Shown here: piece by piece, positions 15,501-24,053 of the stretch
Layout of the letters: each line of letters starts with the position of its first letter
Numbering within the stretch: position 1 is the first letter of the stretch
Assembly (NCBI GenBank): GCA_030592105.1
Contig: JAUVKE010000002.1
Span: 1 to 30,748, forward strand
Direction of reading: 5' to 3'
Origin: Desulfobacteraceae bacterium
Lineage (GTDB): Bacteria > Desulfobacterota > Desulfobacteria > Desulfobacterales > BuS5
DNA length: 30,748 nucleotides
The notes under the pieces: model-generated
Seen by the model: only the letters and a program-made list of their open reading frames with translations
Database searches by the model: none
What the model was told of the DNA's origin: nothing
Made by a program: the position numbers and the translations under genes

Positions 15501-16475
15501 TCAAGCCAAATTCAAGTAAATAATATAGCTGGTATAAGCTGTTAAAAGTATGGCACCATTTGTTCTGGTGACAACAGGTTTTTTTGTCAGCATCCACCAC
15601 AAAAGAACAGAGATACATATCATAACAAGATAGTCATAAATGAGACCACTTTCAATAAACCCGCCATTTATTGGAATCGGCCTGATTAAGGATGCTGCGC
15701 CCAGAACACTTAAAATATTAAAAACATTACTCCCTATCAGGTTTCCTATACTTATATCCATCTCTTTTTTTAAAGCAGAGACAACAGAAGTTGCAAGTTC
15801 AGGAAGAGAAGTCCCAAAAGCTACAATGGTTAATCCAATAAATTTTTCACTAACACCAAATGTTTGCATTATTTTGACAGCTGCATTAATAAGGATGTCG
15901 GCTCCTGCAATTATTCCGGAAATGCCAATGATTATAAGAATAACCTGCCCGTATTTTGTTGAGGTAAATTTTTTTTTTTCAACATTACAAATTAAAGGCT
16001 CCTGATTTGCGTCTGTTGTTTTAGCTTTCCCTGCAGAAAAATAATAATTGAAAAAAGTATAGATGATTATTCCTGAAAACAGAATAAAACCGTCAATCCT
16101 GCTTATTTGTGAATCGAGTGAAATTAATAAAAGAAAAAAGGATATCCCGATCATTATAGGGATATCATATTTTACCACCGATCCATTGGTGATAATAGGA
16201 TTGCACAGGGCTGTAAGTCCCAGCACCAGGCCGATGTTACATATATTGCTCCCCACTGCATTTCCCACAGCTATCATGCTTTTACCTTGAATTGATGAGA
16301 TAACACTTACAAAAAGTTCAGGAGCAGAAGTTCCAAAAGCAACAACAGTAAGCCCTATTACAATGGGCCGTATGCCAAGATCTTTTGCAAGGGTGGATGA
16401 CCCTTTTACAAGCCATGATGCGCCATAGTAAAGCAGCGTCAGTCCCAAAGAAAAAAAAATTAAATTTAGAAGCAT
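15501..16475 (-). CDS. CaCA-family calcium/sodium antiporter (YrbG-like)
   Basis: An inner-membrane cation exchanger of 324 residues with two homologous halves and about ten hydrophobic segments. Each half carries the alpha-repeat signature: AFGTSAPELFVS with GNAVGSNICNIGLVLG in the first and AFGTSLPELATS with GNLIGSNVFNILSVLG in the second. The central loop (KTTDANQEPLICNVEKKKFTS) is the usual cytoplasmic linker. It probably exports Ca2+ in exchange for Na+ or H+. The gene stands alone behind sat on the same strand, 125 nt upstream of the sat start. Substrate specificity cannot be read from the sequence. Confidence 0.9.
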   Translation of the reverse strand: MLLNLIFFSLGLTLLYYGASWLVKGSSTLAKDLGIRPIVIGLTVVAFGTSAPELFVSVISSIQGKSMIAVGNAVGSNICNIGLVLGLTALCNPIITNGSVVKYDIPIMIGISFFLLLISLDSQISRIDGFILFSGIIIYTFFNYYFSAGKAKTTDANQEPLICNVEKKKFTSTKYGQVILIIIGISGIIAGADILINAAVKIMQTFGVSEKFIGLTIVAFGTSLPELATSVVSALKKEMDISIGNLIGSNVFNILSVLGAASLIRPIPINGGFIESGLIYDYLVMICISVLLWWMLTKKPVVTRTNGAILLTAYTSYIIYLNLA

Positions 16476-16734
16476 GATATTATTACCCTTTTAATTTGCT
16501 TTAGAAGCAAGAATGATTATACTTTAGGAGAATTTGTGTGCAAACAATAAAATTAAAAAAGACTATTAATACATTATAATATAAAATATTAACATGAAAA
16601 AGATAAATTTTGAGTAATTATACCTGATTATAGCTATAATCTGATTAAACCATAAGACATACGCATAAATGGGCGTAAGGGAATAGAGTTTGTGTGGAAA
16701 AAGCAGGGATTTTATCTTTTAGGAGAGAGTAAAT
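16476..16734. other. Divergent gap with a fragment of the palindrome family
   Basis: Holds a perfect 16-bp palindrome GATTATAGCTATAATC at 16626-16641. The 19-base stretch at 16635-16653 is identical to 25176-25194 inside the long GTAACTATTCAG element, and weaker similarity continues to about 16682. The outer arms are missing, so this is a fragment. A good ribosome-binding site (AGGAGAG) for the next gene lies near 16721. Confidence 0.55.
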
Positions 16735-17604
16735 ATGCATTATGAAGGAAATATCATAAGACCCCCAAGCGAGGCGAACAGTATTTTGCTTCAGGCTACG
16801 GTGGGATGTTCACATAATAAATGTACCTTCTGTGGTGCTTATGATGGTGAGAGGTTCAGGATTAAACCGGACGATATTATTTTTGAGGATATTGCCTTTG
16901 CTGCAAAGCACTGTAAACGCCAGCGCAGACTTTTTTTATGCGACGGGGATGCTTTGATTATACCCCAGGTCAGACTCCTTAAAATTTTAAAAGAGATAAA
17001 AAAACAGCTCCCCTGGGTTACACGGGTGGGAACCTATGCAAATACCAAAGGGATTAAGCTGAAAACCCTGGAGGAACTCAAAGAGCTTAAAGCCCACGGC
17101 CTGGGAATAGCTTATATGGGCCTTGAGACTGGAGACGATGTTACCCTTGAAAATATTATAAAGGGAGCCACATCCGAAACCATGATTGATACGGGGAAAA
17201 AAATCAGGGCTGCAGGAGTTAAGCTTTCCATAACAGTACTTCTGGGCATTGCTCAGGCTGCAAGGTCAATGATCCATGCAAAGGAGACAGGAAGGGTGCT
17301 CAGTGCAATAGATCCTGAATATGTTGGAGCCTTAAGTCTCATGATTTATCCGAGAGCCAAGTTATATGAAGAGCATAAAGCAGGAAATTTTGTTCTTTTA
17401 CAGCCTGAAGAAATGCTTAAAGAATTAAGAGCTATGATCGAAGCTACAAACTTATCCAGGGGGCTTTTCCATGCGAACCACGCTTCAAATTACCTTCCAA
17501 TACGGGCTGTATTTCCCAGAGATAAAGAATCAACATTAAAACTCATCGATGATGCACTTGCCGGTGAAATTAAATTAAAGCCCGAATGGATGAGAGGATT
17601 GTAG
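16735..17604 (+). CDS. Radical SAM protein of unknown function
   Basis: A 289-residue protein with VGCSHNKCTFC near residue 24, a CX4CX2C cluster motif instead of the common CX3CX2C. The radical SAM barrel features follow: the LCDGDA segment, GTYANTKGI, the GLGIAYMGLETGDD strand that resembles the SAM-binding GGE region, and the LLGIAQAARSMIHA helix. Close spacing of C, C and C and the aromatic residue before the last Cys (TFC) support [4Fe-4S]/SAM chemistry. No substrate gene is adjacent. Transketolase starts 45 nt later on the same strand. I recognise the superfamily but not a characterised member. Confidence 0.85.
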   Translation: MHYEGNIIRPPSEANSILLQATVGCSHNKCTFCGAYDGERFRIKPDDIIFEDIAFAAKHCKRQRRLFLCDGDALIIPQVRLLKILKEIKKQLPWVTRVGTYANTKGIKLKTLEELKELKAHGLGIAYMGLETGDDVTLENIIKGATSETMIDTGKKIRAAGVKLSITVLLGIAQAARSMIHAKETGRVLSAIDPEYVGALSLMIYPRAKLYEEHKAGNFVLLQPEEMLKELRAMIEATNLSRGLFHANHASNYLPIRAVFPRDKESTLKLIDDALAGEIKLKPEWMRGL

Positions 17605-17649
17605 TCAGTACCTGTTTAGAATTTGATAACATTTCAGGAGAATCTATAG

Positions 17650-19668
17650 ATGAATGATAATAGTTCCATAAAAAATATTGATAATCTTAGTATAAATACC
17701 ATTCGTACCCTGTCGATGGATGCCATTGAAAAGGCTAATTCAGGCCACCCGGGAGCTCCCATGGGGCTTGCTCCGGCCGGATATGTGTTGTGGACAAAAA
17801 TCATGAAGCATAACCCAAAAAATCCTGACTGGCTTGACAGGGACCGTTTTGTCCTTTCAGGGGGCCATGCATCCATGCTTTTATACAGCCTTCTTTTTCT
17901 TTCCGGCTATGGTTTGACCATGGATGATATAAAAAAATTTCGCCAAATGGGGAGTAAAACTCCAGGACATCCGGAATACGGTCATACCCCCGGAGTTGAG
18001 ACAACAACGGGCCCCCTGGGACAAGGCTTTGCAAATGCTGTGGGGATGGCCATGGCAGAACGTCATCTTGCAGCACGTTTTAACAGACCAGAATTTGATA
18101 TTGTTGATCATCATACATATGCTGTTTGCGGTGATGGAGACATGATGGAGGGTATTGTTTCCGAAGCTGCGTCCCTTGCCGGGCATCTTGGTTTGTCCAG
18201 GTTGATATCCATTTATGATGATAACAGAATTTCAATAGAAGGTGAGACCAGCATAACTTTTACAGAGGATGTTTCAGCCCGATTCAAGGGATATGGGTGG
18301 CAGGTTATATGTGTTGATGATGGTAATGATGTTGATGCAATATATGATGCTCTTGTTGCCGCCAAATCTGAAAATGAAAAGCCGTCTCTTATTATACTCC
18401 GTACCCATATTGCCTTTGGGAGTCCAAATAAGCAGGATTCATCCGATGCCCATGGATCCCCTTTGGGTGTTGAAGAGATCAGGTTGACCAAAAAAAATCT
18501 TGACTGGCCAGAGGATCAGTCATTTTATGTTCCTGAAGAGGTTTATGATAATTTTTCGGGTTGTATTACTGCAGGTGGCCAATCAGAAGCAGAATGGAAG
18601 AAATTACATCTCAGATATACAAAAAAATATCCTGAATTATCAAAAGAATGGATCGATGCTGTAAGCGGTTTTCTCCCCCAGGGGTGGGAAGATGCAATTC
18701 CCAGGTTTACAGATGCAGATGGCCCCCTTGCAACCAGGGGAGCATCCGGCAAAGTTTTAAATTGCCTTGCCGAAAAAATTCCCACTTTAATCGGTGGATC
18801 TGCTGACCTGGCCCCTTCCAATAAAACATATCTTGATTCTTTTGATGAATTTCAAAAGGATTCATACATTGGCCGCAATATTCGCTTCGGAGTAAGGGAG
18901 CATGCCATGGGAGCGATTATGTCAGGCATGTTTCTTCATAATGGAGTTCGTCCCTATGGCGGGACTTTTCTTGTTTTTGCTGATTATATGCGTCCTTCAA
19001 TACGTATTGCAGCCCTTATGAAGCTTCCGTTAATTTATATATTTACCCACGACAGTGTAGCAGTGGGGGAAGACGGCCCCACCCACCAGCCTGTTGAGCA
19101 GATTGCAGCACTTCGTGCTATTCCCGGCCTCACTGTTATGAGACCTGCAGATGCTGAAGAGACTGCAGATGCCTGGGCCCAGGCTATCAAAAATAATTCG
19201 GGTCCCGTTGCATTGATTTTAAGCCGTCAAAAATTACCTGTTTTGAAAAAGAGCAATTCGATTGGTGTTTTTTCAAATGGTGGATATATTTTGTCAGATT
19301 CAGATGGTAAGCCCGATGCCATACTTATAGCCACAGGTTCTGAAGTACATATTGCTCTGGAGGCGAAGCTGGAGCTTGCAAAAAAAGGTATCTCAGCACG
19401 AGTTGTAAGTATGCCGAGCTGGGAGATGCTTGAGAAAAAATCGATGAGTTACAGGGACAGGATCTTGCCAACAGATGTCAAGGTACGGGTGACCATAGAG
19501 GCTGGAATTACCATGGGCTGGGAACGCTATGCCGGCGATGGTGGTTTTATGATCGGAATTTCTCAATTCGGTACTTCTGCCCCTGGAGGTGATGTACTGG
19601 AAAAATATGGGATTACATCTGAAAATATTATCCAAAAGGTATTGAATTTAATTAAAAACAACAGATAA
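17650..19668 (+). CDS. tkt: Transketolase
   Basis: A thiamine-diphosphate enzyme of the pentose phosphate pathway that moves two-carbon ketol units. The 672-residue sequence has the full three-domain order. The N-terminal part carries [14 protein letters not shown], the [18 protein letters not shown] segment and the ThDP/Mg motif [19 protein letters not shown]. The middle domain carries [30 protein letters not shown] and [19 protein letters not shown]. The C-terminal domain follows. The ribosome-binding site CAGGAG lies upstream. A gntR-type gene begins 107 nt after the stop with its own promoter. Confidence 0.97.
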   Translation: MNDNSSIKNIDNLSINTIRTLSMDAIEKANSGHPGAPMGLAPAGYVLWTKIMKHNPKNPDWLDRDRFVLSGGHASMLLYSLLFLSGYGLTMDDIKKFRQMGSKTPGHPEYGHTPGVETTTGPLGQGFANAVGMAMAERHLAARFNRPEFDIVDHHTYAVCGDGDMMEGIVSEAASLAGHLGLSRLISIYDDNRISIEGETSITFTEDVSARFKGYGWQVICVDDGNDVDAIYDALVAAKSENEKPSLIILRTHIAFGSPNKQDSSDAHGSPLGVEEIRLTKKNLDWPEDQSFYVPEEVYDNFSGCITAGGQSEAEWKKLHLRYTKKYPELSKEWIDAVSGFLPQGWEDAIPRFTDADGPLATRGASGKVLNCLAEKIPTLIGGSADLAPSNKTYLDSFDEFQKDSYIGRNIRFGVREHAMGAIMSGMFLHNGVRPYGGTFLVFADYMRPSIRIAALMKLPLIYIFTHDSVAVGEDGPTHQPVEQIAALRAIPGLTVMRPADAEETADAWAQAIKNNSGPVALILSRQKLPVLKKSNSIGVFSNGGYILSDSDGKPDAILIATGSEVHIALEAKLELAKKGISARVVSMPSWEMLEKKSMSYRDRILPTDVKVRVTIEAGITMGWERYAGDGGFMIGISQFGTSAPGGDVLEKYGITSENIIQKVLNLIKNNR

Positions 19669-19673
19669 ATGTC

Positions 19674-19703
19674 TTGACACTATTAAAGAAAAATTATTAT
19701 AAC
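19674..19703 (+). promoter_or_regulatory. Candidate promoter of the gntR-type gene
   Basis: TTGACA (19674-19679) is followed after 17-18 bp by TTATAA/TATAAC (19697-19703). A fully palindromic TATATTATAATATA lies downstream, before the ATG at 19776, and could be an autoregulatory site, though it is A+T-only and may be chance. Confidence 0.5.
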
Positions 19704-19775
19704 TCAAGCAGGGTTTATAAAATTATATATTATAATATAATAACATAATAAATCGAAGACATCAGGAAATAATCA

Positions 19776-20513
19776 ATGCGTTTAAAAAGAGATCAGATTC
19801 CACTTTACTATCAGCTGCAGCAATTATTAAGAAAAAAAATTTTATCAGGGGTTCTTCCCCTTGATGTACCGTTGCCCACTGAAAATGAACTCTGTAAAGA
19901 GTACAGCGTAAGTCGCACAACGGTTCGACAGGCGTTTGCCGCATTAAAAAATGAAGGGCTTATTTTCAGGATACCCGGGAAAGGGACTTATATTGCACCT
20001 AATAAACCCCATGATAAGGTCATGCACTACTTTAGTACCGTAAACAGTCTTGCGGAAACCTTTAAATTTGCTTATCTTTCAAAAAAAATTCACCACAAGG
20101 GAGTTGTCAATCCATCCATGCGGGCGGCATTGCTCATGGGACTGGAGCCTGGAGAAAAAATTTTTTGCGTGCGTGGCGTGAGGTATAAGAATGAATATCC
20201 CTTTTGTTATTTTGTTACCAGCATACATTCGGATCTTATTCAGTACATGGATACGGATTCTATTAAGGATGAGCCGGTTTTATCACACCTGATAAAAAAA
20301 AGTGGTTTACAATTACAGCGGGTTTCGCAAAGAATTAAAGCGGTAAAGGCCAGCGATCGGGTTACGAGATTTTTAGGGCTGAAAAAAGATGACCCTGTTT
20401 TAGAGTTGGAATGTATTTATATTGTTGAAAATGATAAATCCATAGAGGTGGGGCTGAATTTTTTTAACCCTGAACTTTTTAATTATTCAATGGATTTAGA
20501 GCAGAAAAAATAA
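19776..20513 (+). CDS. GntR-family transcriptional regulator with UTRA domain
   Basis: A 245-residue regulator of the HutC subfamily. The N-terminal winged helix-turn-helix reads PLYYQLQQLLRKKILSG, then LPTENELCKEYSVSRTTVRQAFAALKNEGLIFRIPGKGTYIA (about 10-75), the GntR signature. The rest matches the UTRA ligand-binding fold (EKIFCVRGVRYKNEYPFCYF, then LGLKKDDPVLELECIYI). It probably senses a small metabolite. It lies between tkt and the HdrD-like/ETF group, so either neighbour, or itself, could be the target. A terminator follows. Confidence 0.88.
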   Translation: MRLKRDQIPLYYQLQQLLRKKILSGVLPLDVPLPTENELCKEYSVSRTTVRQAFAALKNEGLIFRIPGKGTYIAPNKPHDKVMHYFSTVNSLAETFKFAYLSKKIHHKGVVNPSMRAALLMGLEPGEKIFCVRGVRYKNEYPFCYFVTSIHSDLIQYMDTDSIKDEPVLSHLIKKSGLQLQRVSQRIKAVKASDRVTRFLGLKKDDPVLELECIYIVENDKSIEVGLNFFNPELFNYSMDLEQKK

Positions 20514-20555
20514 AAAAATTCTCACAATTCGATTACGGAGTATTTTTTTTATATA

Positions 20556-20605
20556 TCATAGGCCGCTGTTCTTTTAAACCATGGCGGTCTATGACTTTTT
20601 TCTTT
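20556..20605 (+). terminator. Rho-independent terminator after the gntR-type gene
   Basis: TCATAGGCCGC (20556-20566) pairs with GCGGTCTATGA (20584-20594) with one G-U, followed by a long T-rich tract. Confidence 0.85.
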
Positions 20606-20678
20606 TTTTATTTGTCAGACCATTTATTTAAAATTCCTTTGAAATTCTGCCTGATATCTTCCTTTTTTTGCAAATTTC

Positions 20679-20706
20679 TTGACAAAGTTTTCATTTTTTT
20701 GATAAT
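20679..20706 (+). promoter_or_regulatory. Candidate promoter of the HdrD-like gene
   Basis: TTGACA (20679-20684), 16-bp spacer, GATAAT (20701-20706). A close sigma-70 match placed about 225 nt before the start codon. Confidence 0.55.
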
Positions 20707-20936
20707 AAATGCGGTGGGTATCAGTATAGCTGTTATACTGCCAAGTATCTTAGCCTGAACATTTTTTGAATGAATTCAACCGGTTCAGACTATAGGTTTT
20801 AGTACATCTTCGATATGATAACGCGCTCAAAATCATTATCTTAAAGCCTATATAAAATATAAAAAAAATCGATTGTTACAAAACCATCTTTATTAACCCT
20901 TGTCAATTGTTTGTCAACAGAATAGGAAGTTCAAGC

Positions 20937-22994
20937 ATGACACCATTAATACCACCATCGCAATATTTCATTTTGGGATTTTTCCCTACAATATTATTTT
21001 CATTCTTGATCCCTGTTGCCGGAGTTGCTCTGTTTACATTTATCATTGCAAAACGCCTGGCTCCTTTAGTTAAAGCAGCCCCTGATAATCGTTTTGATAA
21101 TATTCCGCAACGAATTTTTAATTTGCTGAAAATATGGCTTATCCAGTACCGTCAGCCAAGGTATATGCTTGCTGGGGTTTTGCATATTATCATATTTGTC
21201 GGCTTTCTGATCTTATCAGTCAGGTCAACGTCACTTGTGGTTATTGGTCTTTCCAGTGATTTTGTTCTTCCTGGTTTTTCAGGTACAATGGGGTTTATTT
21301 ATAACCTATTGAAAGATTATGCTGCAACAGCTGTTTTTGTGGCGTGCGCCATTGCTGCAGTACGAAGAGGTTATTTTAAACCTGCAAGGTATGCTGTCCC
21401 TGAAAAATATGGTCACGATCACACAAAAGAAGCTGTATTTGTTTTAGGTATTATCATGACCCTCATGGTTTCTGAAAGCCTTTTTGAGGCTTCGGAAATT
21501 GCAGCAGGAGCCCATGGAGGATTTATGCCTCCGTTGACACTTGTATGGTTGTTTAGCATACTGCTCCATGGTTCATCCTCTGAACTGTTACAGCCCCTGC
21601 ATATAATTTCATATTATGTCCATGATATCGTCTTTTTCTTTTTTCTCTGTTTCTTGCCATTGGGAAAGCATTTCCATGTGATAACCTCGGTTTTCAATGT
21701 CTTTTTTATGAGGATAAAAAAAGGAAACGTCAAACCTGTAATGCATGGTGTTTCTGATGAAAAATTAGATGAGCTTGAATCTTTTGGTGTTAAGAAACTT
21801 GAAGATTTTACATGGAAGCATATTCTTGATTTTTATACATGCGCTGACTGCGGCAGATGTTCTGACCAATGTCCTGCAAATGCTGTTAAACGGCCCCTTT
21901 CTCCAAGGTTTATATCTATAAAAGCCCGGGATAAAATATTTAATAATTATCCGTTGCGGGGAAATTTTCTTGAAAGTAAGCCATTGATTGGTGACATATA
22001 TGAAGAGGATGAAATATGGTCCTGCACAACCTGCGGTGCATGTGAGCAGGAATGTCCACTGGGAATTGAGTATATTGATAAAATCGTTGATTTAAGACGT
22101 GGTATGGTCGATGAAGGCATGGTCCCTCAATCTCTGCAAAAACCCCTTTCTGCTCTTGAAAAAAGAGGGAACCCATGGGGCAAAATGGAGAAAAAACGTG
22201 CGGATTGGTCAAAGGATAAAGAATTTGCAGCAGATTGCAGCGTAAAGCTTCTTGAAAAAGGTGAAACAGCAGAGAACCTCTATTTTGTCGACAGTATCAC
22301 TTCATTTGATGACAGGATGCAGGATATTGCCAGATCTGTTTCCAAGGTACTGACCCATGCAGGGGTAGATTTTGGAGTGTTGGGAAAAGCAGAAAAGGAC
22401 AGTGGTAATGAGGTAAGAAGATTTGGCGAAGAAATGCTTTTTCAGGATCTAAGGGATCAGAATACTGATGCAATATTAAACTCAGGGGTAACCAGAATAA
22501 TAACCTCGGATCCCCATGCATATAATGCTTTAAAGAATGAATATTCAGGATTACCCCCTGTGGAACATATCAGCCAGACCATAGTTAAAAAAATAAAATC
22601 AGGGGATATCAGATTGAGTAATGTGCAGGATATGGATAAGATTTATACCTATCATGATCCATGTTATTTGGGACGTCATAATGATTTGTATGAAGATCCC
22701 CGACAGGCCATGGCCGCAATTGCCGGTATTAATATAGTGGAAATGCAAAAATCCAGGGATCGTTCATTCTGCTGCGGAGGCGGTGGGTTAATGCTTTTCT
22801 ATGAACCTGAAGAAGAGATGAGAATGGGTGTTTTAAGGGTTCAAATGGCCAAGGAAGCAGGGGCCAATGTTATTGTTACTGCCTGTCCTTTTTGTCTTGT
22901 AAATATGGAAGATGCCATTAAGGTTGCCGGCCTGGAAGGTCAGATGGTGGCCATAGAACTTGTGGAACTGATAGAGCAACATATTATTGTCTGA
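20937..22994 (+). CDS. Membrane HdrD-like / ETF-linked iron-sulfur oxidoreductase
   Basis: Likely passes electrons between ETF and the quinone pool. The frame opens at TTG 20907, but ATG 20937 has an AGGAAG site 7 nt upstream, so I use it (685 residues). Residues about 1-265 hold about six hydrophobic segments of the NarI/heme b type with His in LHIIIFVGF and HIISYYVHD. Two [4Fe-4S] motifs follow at 302-313 (CADCGRCSDQCP) and 363-374 (CTTCGACEQECP). The second CCG domain is intact: C576, C612-C613, C650 and C653. The first CCG domain is recognisable (SFDDR, RRFGEEMLFQ, NALKNEY) but its Cys positions read VDSI, KDSG and SDPHA. The gene is followed by repeat copy B and then etfBA. Confidence 0.85.
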   Translation: MTPLIPPSQYFILGFFPTILFSFLIPVAGVALFTFIIAKRLAPLVKAAPDNRFDNIPQRIFNLLKIWLIQYRQPRYMLAGVLHIIIFVGFLILSVRSTSLVVIGLSSDFVLPGFSGTMGFIYNLLKDYAATAVFVACAIAAVRRGYFKPARYAVPEKYGHDHTKEAVFVLGIIMTLMVSESLFEASEIAAGAHGGFMPPLTLVWLFSILLHGSSSELLQPLHIISYYVHDIVFFFFLCFLPLGKHFHVITSVFNVFFMRIKKGNVKPVMHGVSDEKLDELESFGVKKLEDFTWKHILDFYTCADCGRCSDQCPANAVKRPLSPRFISIKARDKIFNNYPLRGNFLESKPLIGDIYEEDEIWSCTTCGACEQECPLGIEYIDKIVDLRRGMVDEGMVPQSLQKPLSALEKRGNPWGKMEKKRADWSKDKEFAADCSVKLLEKGETAENLYFVDSITSFDDRMQDIARSVSKVLTHAGVDFGVLGKAEKDSGNEVRRFGEEMLFQDLRDQNTDAILNSGVTRIITSDPHAYNALKNEYSGLPPVEHISQTIVKKIKSGDIRLSNVQDMDKIYTYHDPCYLGRHNDLYEDPRQAMAAIAGINIVEMQKSRDRSFCCGGGGLMLFYEPEEEMRMGVLRVQMAKEAGANVIVTACPFCLVNMEDAIKVAGLEGQMVAIELVELIEQHIIV

Positions 22995-22996
22995 TT

Positions 22997-23164
22997 TTAA
23001 GGATCGGAAATGAAATTACTTAAACGAAATTGTTTGTCTTTTGGCCCATCTACTGCGTTGCATCAAAGACCGAATACATCAAGTATTCAACCTTTAATGC
23101 GCCTTGTATATGAACCAAAATCCTTCACAATTTCTGTTCAATTTATATAATTTCCGATCCTAAG
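22997..23164. repeat. Large nested hairpin repeat, copy B (after the HdrD-like gene)
   Basis: About 168 bp. The core TTGTCTTTTGGCCCATCTAC is identical to copy A at 13804-13969. The ends differ: here TTAAGGATCGGAAAT pairs with ATTTCCGATCCTAA, and AACGAAATTG with CAATTTCTGTT. The two copies therefore changed both arms together and kept pairing. It begins 3 nt after the stop codon. Confidence 0.8.
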
Positions 23165-23261
23165 CTTGTCAGGCTAATTTGTAAAAAGAACAGTCTCTGT
23201 GCTATTTTTTTTAATACCAGATTTAAATAAGATTTGAGTAAATTTTTTGAGGAGGATTAAT

Positions 23262-24053
23262 ATGGAAATTTTAGTATGTGTCAAGAGAGTTCCTGATACA
23301 GCTGAAAATGAGATCGAGGTCAATAATGACGGCTCAGATATCTCTCGGGACGATCTTGTCTACTCAGTAAACGAGTGGGATAATTACGCTGTGGAAGAAG
23401 CGATTCAAATTCGTGACAATGTTGGTGGAACTGTTACTGTTATTTCAGTGGGAGATGAGGAGTCGGAAGAAGTTTTAAGAAGAGAGATGGCCATGGGTGC
23501 AGATAAGGGGATTCTCCTTTCAGACGATGCATTTAATGGTTCCGACGGAAAAGGTCTGGCCAGCATTTTAAAGGCTGAAGTTGAAAAAGGGAAGTATGAT
23601 CTTATTATGGCCGGAGCACAGGCAGATGCCGGTGCTGGTCAGGTTGGCGGAATGCTTGCCGCGATGCTTGATTTACCATATGCATCACTGGTTAATAAGG
23701 TAGATGTTATTGATGATAAAAAGCTGAAGGTCGGCCGTGAAGTTGAAGGCGGGAATGTGGAAATGAATGATATTGAGCTTCCATGTGTTCTCTCCATTCA
23801 GACCGGTATAAATGAACCTCGCTATGTTGGCATTCGTGGAATAAGAAAAGTTGCATCTGTTGAGATACCTGTTCACAGTGCATCGGACCTTGGGATTTCT
23901 CCTGATACAGTTGGTAAAGCTGGTTCCAAAGTAAAAGTATTAGATTATTTTGTTCCTGACCTTGGAGAAGGGGCTGAAATGCTCGAAGGAAGTACAGAAG
24001 AGATAGTTGAAAAACTTGTTGAACTCTTAAAAGCCAAGGGAGGTATTAAATAA
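23262..24053 (+). CDS. etfB: Electron transfer flavoprotein beta subunit
   Basis: Small ETF subunit. The frame is open from TTG 23247, but a perfect GAGGAGG ribosome-binding site (23249-23255) precedes ATG 23262, giving 263 residues beginning MEILVCVKRVPDTAENEI. Family segments include NEWDNYAVEEAIQIRD, the nucleotide loop around VISVGDEESEEVLRREMAMGADKG and the IMAGAQADAGAGQVGGMLA signature. The stop overlaps the etfA start by one base (TAATG), so the pair is translationally coupled. Next to the HdrD-like membrane protein this suggests an acyl-CoA dehydrogenase-to-quinone electron route. Confidence 0.95.
   Translation: MEILVCVKRVPDTAENEIEVNNDGSDISRDDLVYSVNEWDNYAVEEAIQIRDNVGGTVTVISVGDEESEEVLRREMAMGADKGILLSDDAFNGSDGKGLASILKAEVEKGKYDLIMAGAQADAGAGQVGGMLAAMLDLPYASLVNKVDVIDDKKLKVGREVEGGNVEMNDIELPCVLSIQTGINEPRYVGIRGIRKVASVEIPVHSASDLGISPDTVGKAGSKVKVLDYFVPDLGEGAEMLEGSTEEIVEKLVELLKAKGGIK

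Larger units (their letters stand above)
20514..20936. other. Gap before the HdrD-like gene: terminator, promoter, leader
   Basis: 423 bp without a gene. A terminator lies at 20556-20605 and a strong candidate promoter at 20679-20706. A leader of about 225 nt follows, with small hairpins (CAGTATA/TATACTG near 20723-20741; CTGAAC...GTTCAG with inner TTGAA/TTCAA near 20754-20788). Confidence 0.6.

Noticed and set aside
20907..20936. TTG start for the HdrD-like gene
   Set aside because: No ribosome-binding site precedes it, while ATG 20937 has AGGAAG at proper spacing.
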